Below, piece after piece: positions 34,016 through 42,223 of a DNA stretch of 42,223 nucleotides. Both the position numbers and the translations under genes were made by a program. The notes beneath the pieces are model-generated. The model saw only the letters and a list, made by a program, of their open reading frames with translations. It was not told where the DNA came from and did no database searches. Source of the DNA: Symsagittifera roscoffensis (taxonomy: Eukaryota > Xenacoelomorpha > Acoela > Convolutidae); contig NW_026971209.1 in the NCBI RefSeq assembly GCF_963678635.1, forward strand, positions 42,501 to 84,723. The letters run 5' to 3'. Numbering within the stretch: the first letter of the stretch is position 1; each line of letters begins with the position of its first letter.

Positions 34016-34057
34016 CTAGAGTGACAAAGGAAGCAAAAAAAACAGAAAAACTTTCTG
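34016..34057 (+). repeat. Inverted Gag-derived filler at the RT deletion
   Basis: About 38 bases at 34018-34055 on the plus strand match the minus strand of the Gag region at 36765-36802 with about two differences. They share GAGTGACA, GGAAGCAAAAAAA and ACAGAAAAACTTT. The segment is therefore an inverted copy of Gag sequence placed exactly where the RT reading frame is lost. Read in the Pol direction it adds a meaningless hydrophobic tail (VFLFFLLPLSL) before a stop. Confidence 0.75.
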
Positions 34058-34369
34058 TGGTACAAAATTCCCTGTTGCCCTTTGGTGTGGTACCGCATTC
34101 TCTTCAAGTTCTATTTCATGTTCAACAAAATTACAACACCCTAAGTCTGCCTTATGTCTCGAAAAAACTTCCTCGTTCGGCTCTAGTACGTCCTTGATGG
34201 CTTCGAGCTTTTCATCCGTCAACTTGCCCCTCAAGTGTTCGATCTCCGGCAGGAACGGTTTTTCATCTAGTGTGGGCCGTTCCGGAAAGTTCGAACAGCT
34301 CGATAGCCCATCGTCCGTCTCTGACTTAAGTGATTTCACAAGACCTACTGAACCTTTTATTTTCTTCAA
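34058..34369 (-). pseudogene. Reverse transcriptase N-terminal fragment
   Basis: The 34016-34369 piece encodes the region leading into RT, with LTDEKLEAIKDVLEPNEEVF and HKADLGCCNFVEHEIELEE, the block that in gypsy-type Pol proteins precedes the first RT motif. The match stops after AVPHQRATGN. The finger, palm (with the catalytic Y-x-D-D) and thumb parts, and RNase H, are all missing. Roughly 500 or more residues usually lie here, so this is a large internal deletion. Confidence 0.8.
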
Positions 34370-34374
34370 TCGTC

Positions 34375-35301
34375 TCAGGATACAAATTTTGTCCCTATAT
34401 TTGTCCCTTGACAGTCAACAACTTCATTTTGTTTTGAATTTTCAGTCATTTCATATCGAGTTTTAACGGGTAAAGCGTATCCCAGCTTCCTCCCCCTCTG
34501 TATCGTGATGGGTATATCAAGAGTATTCAACAAGACACTGACGCAGAGACCGCTCTTGGTTATCGAGAAGGATCTTCCTAAAACAGCAGCACTCTGACTA
34601 TTAGGATTCGGGACTATGCATAATTGCTTGTTGTCACTTAGTTCATTGTAATTTTTCATCCGCAAGCTTACAGTTGCCGCTTCGTTCGCCTTTAGCCTCA
34701 CCCTCCTACTCAAGAATACCGGTGCTTTATTTTGATTCGCTACTATTAAATTTACCGGTTTAATTGTGTAACTCCTGTCCGGGTTTCTTATCCTGAACAT
34801 CGCATTGTTTAAATCAATTGTTACGTCGAAGTTCCTGATGAAGTCCCTGCCTAAAATGAATTGGTCAGACTCATCTAGGTTTTCTACTACAAGAAAGCTC
34901 ATCCACAGATTGCGTTCCCCCAGGTTTAGGGCTATTATTGGTGTTCTGTCTAGCACCCGCAGCGCCCCTTTGTTAGCAGCTGACAACCGTATTCTCGAGT
35001 CTATCAAGTCATCATTGTTGAAGCCCATTCGCTCCCAAGTTTCGATTAGTATTACACTCAAGACCGCACCAGTATCGAGCAACCCACGCAAGTGCGTCTT
35101 CTTGCCACTTATGTCAAGCACGTGTGCTGATACGTCTGCCTCTGTCCCAATATGCATTGCATCTTCCTCCAGTGTGGAACAGTGTCCAATCGATCTCACA
35201 TTTAACTCTTCTCTGCCCACGTAAAACTGTCCCAGTAGATCTTCATCACATGTTATCATCGTCTTCGTGAAGATGTTTATCCCATCTATATTCAACATCA
35301 C
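34375..35301 (-). pseudogene. Retroviral-type aspartic protease region
   Basis: This 308-codon open piece has the catalytic LLDTGAVLSVI (Asp 76, Thr 77, Gly 78) and the later FILGRDFIRNFDV (residues 148-160), the two signatures of retropepsins. Such enzymes act as homodimers that cut the Gag-Pol polyprotein. About 140 residues of beta-rich sequence follow, leading to RT. The first codon of the open piece is GTG, with ATG next, and homologous-looking sequence continues upstream in another frame, so this is an internal part of a polyprotein, not a separate gene. Both key motifs are intact. Confidence 0.92.
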
Positions 35302-35302
35302 C

Positions 35303-35750
35303 TCATGCAGAGCAATAAGCTTCTGTGTATCTGTTGTTCACACGGACCGACTTGCTGCCACCTCTCATGAGTAGCGCCCTCAAGGCTCTGGATGTCGTCT
35401 GTGGGCTTATCGCACTCAAGTAATCTGCGTATACGTCAATGTGCATTACTGTCTGATCGCTGGGTTCACTTAATTTCCTTGTCACCTGATGTCCACCTAC
35501 AGTGATTATCGACATTATCATGGCTCCGATTTTCGTTATGCCAAATGGCTTTCCAGTCACCATATGCAGAGTGTTGCAATTTGCACTCTTTGTCGACCCT
35601 GATGCAGCTTCTGGCACTGGTACCGAGCAACTTAGCCTCTCTTTCAATCTCTGTTTGTCGATCTCTTGCTTCAACCGTTGCTCTATGTCTTTCGTTGCTA
35701 GATCCTGTTTCACCTTGTTGATCGCCTCTGACGCCGCTTTCTCATAATCT
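35303..35750 (-). pseudogene. Gag-Pol junction segment
   Basis: The 136-codon piece starts with a charged helical stretch (DIEQRLKQEIDKQRLKERL) and continues into a region with GKPFGITKIGAMIMSIITV that resembles the start of the protease fold. It leads by a frameshift near 35310 into the protease piece. It probably spans the end of Gag and the start of protease. Confidence 0.65.
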
Positions 35751-35754
35751 ATCT

Positions 35755-36676
35755 CTAGGGCGTCTTGGCCATGGCCTCTATCGCATTGTTTACCTGCGTC
35801 ACCGCCTTCACTGTCTTCGTTGGCAGTTCCGTACTCGGTGCTTCGAAGTTTTTGGCTTCAAACTCGGTTTGTCTATTTCGCTGATTCTGCACCGCCGCTA
35901 ATGCCAATTTATGTTTGGGGCGACCCTGGTTCTTGACCGCCTCCCAAAACAAAGAACAATCCATCCTAAAGTGCCCCTCCTGATTGCAGAAGAAGCATCT
36001 TGCACCTATCTTGATGATTAAGCCACTATAGTACTCGTGTTCTTCCATCTGGCTCATGTCCTCCTCATCTGGTGCGTACCCTAGACTCTTCATGCTTGTA
36101 TGTTGTGAAATCTGCCACGTGATGATCAGCTGACCCGAAGTTCGCGCAGGATCTACGTTTGTCCATTTCATCTCTAGGCTTGTACCACGACGACCTTTGT
36201 GGTTGGCTCCCTTCTTGCATATTCCCGTTATCTGAATATGAGTATTTCTTGGGTTTCATTAGCATGTACTCTCTAGACTTCTGCCTCATCTCTTCTGGAG
36301 TCGGTGCACTATCTTTCGACAATGTATAGTATGTTGCTAACATTGTTCTCAAGTCATCACTCTTTTCTTCATCAATGAACTTTGAGGCTATGCTAAAGTT
36401 TCTGCTGTTGGTGGACTCCTCAGGTTCACTCATTCGTCTCAAGCTCTCAAGATCATCTAGGAGCCTGTCTATCGATTCATTGTCCCTCTGCCTTCTCTTT
36501 CCAAATCGCATCATCGCTTGATGACCCTTCATGCCTGACCCGCATCGATTCAACAATATCTCGAAGATTTTATCCGCAGTGTCGCGTTCCTCTTCCTTCT
36601 TCGCAACCACGCACTTCAACGCCTTGCCTTCCAAGTTGCTGAGTATCGCTGTGCATGCTTGCCTCCCATCGTTCAA
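35755..36676 (-). pseudogene. Gag with nucleocapsid zinc knuckles
   Basis: The 36065-36676 piece encodes a helical Gag-like domain with a basic segment and a degenerate first knuckle: CANFGSADHHVADF keeps the first Cys and the His, but Phe replaces the second and third Cys. After a frameshift near 36080 the 35755-36171 piece carries an intact second knuckle, CFFCNQEGHFRMDC (C-x2-C-x4-H-x4-C). Gag packages the RNA genome through these knuckles and builds the particle. Two knuckles in a row and the following charged linker fit a Ty3/gypsy Gag. Confidence 0.85.
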
Positions 36677-38020
36677 GTTGTCTTGTTACAAGTGCAATCT
36701 CATGACTTCTACCCAAGTGACAACGCATCCATCTGAATCATCCTTGAATTCTTTCGGTTTTTTAAAAGTTTTTCTGTTTTTTTTTGCTTCCTCTGTCACT
36801 CGAGTCGGTGTTCCTCGTGGCAAAGGGATTTAGTGTCCTGTTCATCATTTCCCAGGTGCTTGCCCACGTCATGACATCTGGTCCCACGTTATTGTGAGTC
36901 TTGTTCCCCTGGACCACTCGTCGTGTTTGCTGTTCCTTTTTTCATAATCGCTTTGCCCCCCTCCCCCCGGTGCTGTACTCGCGGTATCCCTGGGTAATGG
37001 TAACGGTGTAGATTGACGTTTGTTCCGTTGTGGTTCCACGAAGTCAACTCTATTGCCTTGCATTCGCTCCGCTGCCGGCCTCTCTTGTGACGTAGAGTTC
37101 CTCAAGATGGTGTCTAGTTTGCCTGTATTGCACATGAACTCTCAGCCTGGTCCCTACTCATTGTGTCCATTCTCAATTCCAAACTCCCCTACTGGCTGTT
37201 CACTGCGTCATATCGTTGCTTCATTTCTTGCATGTCTTTTTTGATGTTCTTGTCTCGCTCTCCATCATTGGTATCTACATTGTCCGACATCTGCTGAAGC
37301 TGTTCCTCTGTCTTTCTCGCCAGATTGAAACAGTTGTCCAGGTACTCATGTTTGTTGTATCTTAAATCTTTCTTTATCGCCTCTTTATCCTCCTCGCTGT
37401 GCTTTAGTCTCTTGTCGATCTGATCTAGCTTCGCCATCAGATCGCTTAGATTGGGAGAAGTTGTTTCATGGTCAGCTGTTACCCTTTGGTCAGCTGCTGC
37501 TCCCGGTCTCAGCTGGTCTTCGTTTTGGTCGGTGTCTGTTGTTTTCGTGGAAACTGTTCCGAATGATTTCCTCCGTCACTATGTCTCCTGATTTTATCCC
37601 GACCATCATTGCCAACCTTTCAGCAAATGACGTTCTTTTTGCTTGAGATTCGTCTTTTACCGTTTCTGGCGTGTTGCCCGTTGTGTTTTACACAGTGTCT
37701 ATCGGCGAGAACTCCATGGACTTTGGATTTGGTTCCTCTGCATTCGTCATCGGTGTTGATTCCGTCGCCTTCTTTTCCACCTCCTCCACATTCTGGTATG
37801 GTGTTTCTAGGTCAATCTCGATGGCGGGTTCCGCTTGTTACCCTTCCGCGCCGTCTTTTGTTTTGTCCTCTCTACTACTCCCCGTATTGACCATGCTAAC
37901 TGAAATGTTCTTCTTTGTTACTCTTGGGCCAACCGATTTCATTCTACGTAGCGACGAGTTATATTTTGTCTCTGATTCTGTAGATCGTTTTTCAGCCACC
38001 GGTACCCTGCTCCGTCTCAT
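36677..38020 (-). pseudogene. Gag N-terminal region, heavily broken
   Basis: The probable start is ATG at 38020-38018, giving a basic N-terminus MRRSRVPVAEKRSTESE. Further pieces are 37189-37437 (helical, likely coiled coil, with Lys, Glu and Asp) and 36869-37135 (Pro- and Gly-rich linker). Between them the coding track is interrupted by several stops and frame changes. The stretch near 36765-36802 (encoding EEAKKNRKTFKK) is the source of the inverted filler found in RT. Confidence 0.6.
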
Positions 38021-38319
38021 GATTTTTATTTACAACTGATTCTCTTTACAAAATTGGTTTTACAAAATTATATTCTAAATTAAAATGAATTTTTTGATAA
38101 TAAAAAAACTACCTTTCTGTTCCTTTTAAGATTTTGTTAAAACTCTACTAATTCGTGATCCTAACAGTATCGAGTTCCGACTAGTCCTATTGTTTTTAAT
38201 TTAATAATTTCGGCCTGTCTTAAGACCCTTTAGTACCGTCACCCCACTTCTTCGTGCTGTCCTAAGCTTTCTCTCTACTGTCCAAAGACTATTCGGTGCT
38301 GTCCCAGTACTTCTTTTTA
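38021..38319. other. Region upstream of Gag, no LTR identified
   Basis: About 300 bases are AT-rich near the Gag start and then grade into degenerate copies of the 14-bp minisatellite (GTCCAAAGACTATT-like). A 5' LTR with primer-binding site is expected here, but I find neither a repeat of the 3' side nor a recognisable tRNA-complementary site. Confidence 0.5.
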
Positions 38320-38962
38320 GTGTCTCAAGACCACTGTCCCAAGACCCTTGCCCTAAGACGACTGTCCCAAGACTATTGTCCCAAGACTAGTGTCCCAAGA
38401 CCACTGTCCCAATATTACTGTCTCAAGACTACTGTCCCAAGACTAGTGTCCCAAGACTACTGTCCCAAGACTACTGTCCCAAGACTACTGTCCCAAGACC
38501 AGTTTCCCAAGACTACTGTCCCAAGACTACTGTCCCAAGACTACTGTCCCAAGACTACAATCCCAAGACTACTGTCCCGAGACTATTGTCCCAAGACCAC
38601 TGTCCCAAGACCACTGTCCCAAGATCACTGTCCCAAGACTATTGTCCCAAGACTACTGTCCCAAGACTAATGTCCCAAGACCAGTGTCCCAAGACCAGTG
38701 TCCCAAGACCACTGTCCCAAGACCACTGTCCCAAGACTACTGTCCCAAGACTACTGTCCCAAGACTACTGTCACAAGACCAGTGTCCCAAGACTGTGTCG
38801 TACCAAGACTGCTCTGACCCAAGACTGTCCCAAGACTGCACCGCCCCAAGACTGTCCCAAGATTGCACTATCCGAAGACTGTCCCAAGACTGCACTGTTC
38901 CAAGACCGACCCGAGACTGCAATGTCCCAGGACGTCTTCGGTACTGTCCCAAGACTTGTCTT
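38320..38962. repeat. 14-bp minisatellite TGTCCCAAGACTAC
   Basis: About 32 units follow in tandem from 38320 to 38775, then become irregular up to 38962 with added spacers (for example GACTGTCCCAAGACTGCACT). Variation is concentrated at two positions, giving GACTACTG, GACCACTG and GACTAGTG types. Because 14 is not a multiple of 3, the open frames across it cycle through three phases and give a repeating peptide; this does not show that it is coding. Confidence 0.93.
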
Positions 38963-39650
38963 CAATTGTCTGGATAGTAGGATCTCTTCTTCTTCGTTGT
39001 GTGGACCGTGTACCAGTAATAAAGTAATTATATACCCTTTTTTCTCATTTATTACATGTGCATTTAAACGCTTAAACTAGCACCAATTTTTTACCACTTA
39101 GACATTTTTGAGAATTTTGCGACAAAATCATGAATAAGAAGGGATTTAATAACTATTTTGCAAAAAAACTGAAGACACCAAAAATTGTAATTTTGCCTAA
39201 AAATTTAACTGTAGCAACTGACTAAAGGAACCCAAAGGAAAACATGTACAAAAAATTATGAAAAATAGACCTAATCAGTTCTATTTTTACCTCTGCCTGC
39301 AAACTTTTCGTTCAATTGATGCTATTTTTCTTCTAAATTCCTCAGTTCTGACTAAATTTTCTTGCAAAGTGAGCTCAAGTGAACTAAAAACATCAAAAGT
39401 TATGACGAAGATTTGGTTGAAATTCAACCATAACTAATATATTTTCTAGAAAAAGTTACTTACCCCATTTTTAGTCAATTTAAGCAGTAAAATTTTCATT
39501 TTCAAACAATGATCTTAAATTTATTATTGTTAGCGCGAATAATCTCTCAGATGTTGTAATTTTTAAACAAATTTTTGTTAAAAATTGAGAAAATAATGAG
39601 GAAGAGTTGAACAATGGAAATTGATCTATAACTTTGAATGAGTATTGTTC
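38963..39650. other. AT-rich intergenic stretch
   Basis: No gene, RNA or repeat that I can support. It ends where the second copy of the direct repeat begins. Confidence 0.55.
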
Positions 39651-41815
39651 CAATTGTTCAATCGATTTGAGATCCTTAGGCGAAATCTCCCTGAACTGGA
39701 CAAAAAACCATGTAATTACACAAATAAAAGATTGAAAAGGGAAAAATTACTTTCATGAAAATGACGATTATATTCTGCTGTTATGAGATTTCTTTTCAGT
39801 GTTTAGAGCATTAAATGACCCGTTTTTAGCTCAAGCTACAGTAAACTTTATCGTATTTCAATATTTTGAGAGAAAACTGTGGAAAAATCCATATTTTTTT
39901 CAATTTTTTGCATCAGTGTCTTAATATGATGCCTATTGAATTACTGTTTGAGCTCAGTTTCGAACTGTGTGGGTAAATAGAATTTTTGTATTAGTTCAGA
40001 AGCAACAAAAAATCAGTAAAAATTTTGAGATTTTTTATAATTCAAAAAACTCGAAATTTTTTTCCAAATACTTTAAGTTTTTTTTGATTTTTTTCCAGAA
40101 TTATGTCTCTTTTTTGAAGTGTTGGTATGTATGAAGCCATTATGAGCTTTATCTCTGTTTTTTAAACTTTATATAACCGGCTTCTGAGCTCAACAGAGGG
40201 TGAGTTTTATCATAATTCAAAATTTTGAGTGAATTTTCAACCTTTGTCTCAACACTATTCCAATTAAGATACAACTTGCGTCTAACTTTTGAGTCTGCAC
40301 TTAATATAACAATGGCGTTTTACAATTCGATCAAATGCGACAAAAAAGTAAACCAAAACATGACATTTTAGCATTTTTTTTCTAAAAAATTGAAACTTTT
40401 GCAATTTTTGTTTAAAAAAAAAATTGAAAATTGAAAAACATGCCTTTTTTCGATGTTTCAGAAAAATTCAGCTTAGTTTTAGGTAAACAGAGCACTGTTT
40501 TAAAGAGTAGTATTATCTAAAATAATAATATTTTGGTCAAATTATTCAAAAATCGTTTCGTGTTTTGATTTTAATTTTTTCAAAAAAAATCTCAGTTTTT
40601 GCCCAAAAAACTCTTACCACTGACTTAACATATAACAAAAAAACATTTACAAGACTTTCATTCCTCAATCTACACGTAAATAACCTTTAATTTTTTCACC
40701 AATTAGATAACGGGCTCCAAAACTTATGCAAAAAAATAGACATTTCCACACAAAATCCAAAAAAGTATGTTATTTTTCTTACCATTACCTTAGAATCACA
40801 CTGTAACATTGCCAACCCATATCTTTTTACTTTGGGTAATCTATTCCCTACAAAAATACTTAGGGTGAAGACTGCGAAGTCTTTAGCCTATGTTTATACA
40901 TGGAGGTCTTCACCACGGAGGGCTCCAACATATACTATTCTTGTTCTATCAATGGGATGTTTATTCGAAAAACGGAAAAAGAGTGTTATTGCTGTTTTTT
41001 TAATAAAAAAGTAAAATTATACCCAGTCTGCGGCTCCTTTCCTTATCAGAACTAAGTTGCTTAAATTCGCAACTCGTTGGGATGTTACTTCAGTAAAGTC
41101 GCTTTCGTGCTATCCACAGGGTTGACAACTAAATGCCGTACCGAAAGTGATGAAAAAAATCAGCTATACTTTTTGATCGCAAATTTTGGTTCAAGTGCTT
41201 CTTCATGCTGCTCCATGCTCTGCTGGAATGATCTTTTCGGATCAAATCTTAAGAAATGCTTGCAAAATTAGCATTAGATACACACATTTTCATACAGTGC
41301 GTGTACAGAATTAGCCACTACAGTTTAAACGTTACAACCGGGCAGATAAATTAAATATATCGAACAACCACAAATGCGGATAACATCTGATCTGGGAAGG
41401 CGTTCTCTACATTTTTTTGGGTTATTCTTAATTTTTTGGCGTTTTCTTGATTTCTAATAGTTTTTGAAATAGGTCTTGTTCAGTTTTTTTTTATAATTTC
41501 AAAATTTGTATTATGACGCTTAAAAAAAAATAAAAAACGATACGAATGCCAATCTCCAGCACTCAAAATAAGTGAATTTCTGGCGTTAACTATGCTGAAA
41601 AGCTAATTTAGAGAATCCGAGGGATTCTTGTTTCGGACCAACCCTCCACCTGCTCTGCGTTGAAGCTTCATAAAATGGAGACTCCGATTATGATAAGGTA
41701 ATGAAGATGATCCAGTAGCTCCAAGAGAAAGTTTATTGGTAACACTTTCCTGGTATCTACATTCGTCCGCAAGTACATGCCTGCGGAAAGTAAAGCTAAA
41801 TCCTCTAAAGGCTAA
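39651..41815 (+). repeat. Direct repeat, copy 2 (partner at 13755-15995)
   Basis: This copy has unique sequence upstream of its start (39601-39650), unlike copy 1, where telomere repeats replace that sequence. Landmarks shared with copy 1 include TCAATCGATTTGAGATCCTT at the start, TTGTTCTATCAATSGG-like sequence and GAGAATCCGAGGGATTCTTG near the end. It also carries an inverted pair GGTGAAGAC (40864-40872) and GTCTTCACC (40906-40914). Divergence with many small indels suggests an old duplication or an ancient repeated element. Confidence 0.85.
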
Positions 41816-42223
41816 CTTCAACGAAGCCTTGCGTGCTTTTGTTCATCGCCGCTATTGAAAATTCAACATAGTTCTCCTTATTTTGTATCCAACAAATCTC
41901 ACTGTCTTAAAGCTTTCAGCCGAAGTTTTTTACCTAAGAAACTTTGAATTTTGTAAAACTCATGGATTGGTCTCAGTATCTCCAGATTAGGAGGTCCTTC
42001 CAAAAATTAGGTCCGATACGCAATCATTGATTTGTTTCCAGTTTATTTTTGTTTTTGTGCGGCAAAGAAAAAAACACATTAATCGGATAATGATTGACTT
42101 TTTCCTTAATTATATGCCTTGAAAATGGAATTAGATGTTAATAAATCAAAATCAGGCCAATCCGGGAAACTATGATTTTTCAGAGTGCACCTTAGGAGCA
42201 AACCTCCAGTCTCTTCCGTTTTC
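41816..42223. other. Right edge, no feature recognised
   Basis: This stretch has mixed composition and no open frame, RNA gene or repeat that I can support. Confidence 0.5.

Larger units (their letters stand above)
21825..38020 (-). mobile_element. Decayed Ty3/gypsy-type retroelement with giant second ORF
   Basis: All recognisable coding pieces lie on the minus strand in the order Gag (two knuckles), protease, RT start, linker, integrase with GPY/F, macro-like domain, then a long second ORF with coiled coil and two SGNH-like domains. Protease before RT, integrase after it, and a GPY/F module place it with Ty3/gypsy elements. It cannot be active: most of RT and RNase H is missing, and frameshifts or stops break both ORFs many times. 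No LTR pair could be found by eye. The region is more GC-rich than its flanks and is enriched in the hexamer CTCAAG. Confidence 0.85.

Noticed and set aside
22050-38039. Many plus-strand open frames opposite the retroelement
   Set aside because: They mirror the minus-strand coding track, carry no recognisable domain, and are rich in Ser, Leu and Pro as expected for antisense frames.
38320-38962. CRISPR array
   Set aside because: The units are 14 bp with no spacers, and the context is a eukaryotic chromosome end.
38296-39080. Open frames encoding repeating SQDYCPKTTVPRL-type peptides
   Set aside because: They are caused by the 14-bp minisatellite, which keeps all three phases open; no other evidence of coding.
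20500-39650. LTR pair of the retroelement
   Set aside because: I compared 20500-21880 with 38020-39650 and saw no long direct match. The 2.2 kb direct repeats lie outside, are too diverged and start at the telomere junction, so they are not convincing LTRs.

Overview
The window is a chromosome end from a eukaryote, most likely an invertebrate animal. It starts with 2.3 kb of perfect CCCTAA (TTAGGG) telomere repeats in the orientation expected for a left end. TTAGGG telomeres are shared by many animals and fungi, so they do not fix the lineage. AT-rich flanks, TTTTCAG-like splice acceptors and an animal-style Ty3/gypsy element fit an invertebrate, but I cannot name the species. I see no intact cellular gene.

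Layout. 1-2307 is the terminal telomere. 2308-9474 is a 7.17 kb subtelomeric cassette bounded by near-identical inverted termini of 27-28 bp. It holds a 533-bp satellite (about 7 copies) and a 177-bp satellite (about 10 copies), and is built around a recurring motif AGTCACTTTCTGAG. 9475-13754 is a second, interstitial array of 4.28 kb of CCCTAA repeats in the same orientation, with one single-base slip. 13755-15995 is an AT-rich segment present again as a diverged direct copy at 39651-41815. The first copy contains a 200-N scaffold gap. 15996-20986 is AT-rich, with two local tandem duplications and two weak exon candidates.

20987-38020 is more GC-rich and holds a large decayed retroelement, all on the minus strand. 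In transcription order it shows: Gag with two CCHC knuckles (the first degenerate), a retroviral-type protease (DTG), the start of reverse transcriptase, a deletion of the RT and RNase H body, an acidic linker, an integrase with HHCC-like, D,D,E and GPY/F modules, an acidic extension, and a macro-like domain. A 0.4 kb inter-ORF region follows. Then comes a second very long broken reading frame (about 2,800 codons) in the position of an envelope gene. It carries a coiled coil, two successive SGNH-hydrolase-like domains, long uncharacterised stretches, and a cysteine-rich C-terminal part with a short hydrophobic segment. Further coding-like remnants lie beyond it at 20987-21703. A 14-bp minisatellite (38320-38962) lies upstream of Gag.

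How the parts relate. The left 13.7 kb reads as telomere biology: an older telomere formed inside a repeated sequence, later capped or invaded by a telomere-flanked cassette. The right part is a retroelement graveyard inside the subtelomere. The two most unusual points are the inverted-terminus cassette sitting in register between telomere arrays, and the retroelement architecture (macro-like domain at the end of Pol plus tandem SGNH-like domains in a giant downstream ORF). Domain calls come from reading motifs by eye and need profile searches.
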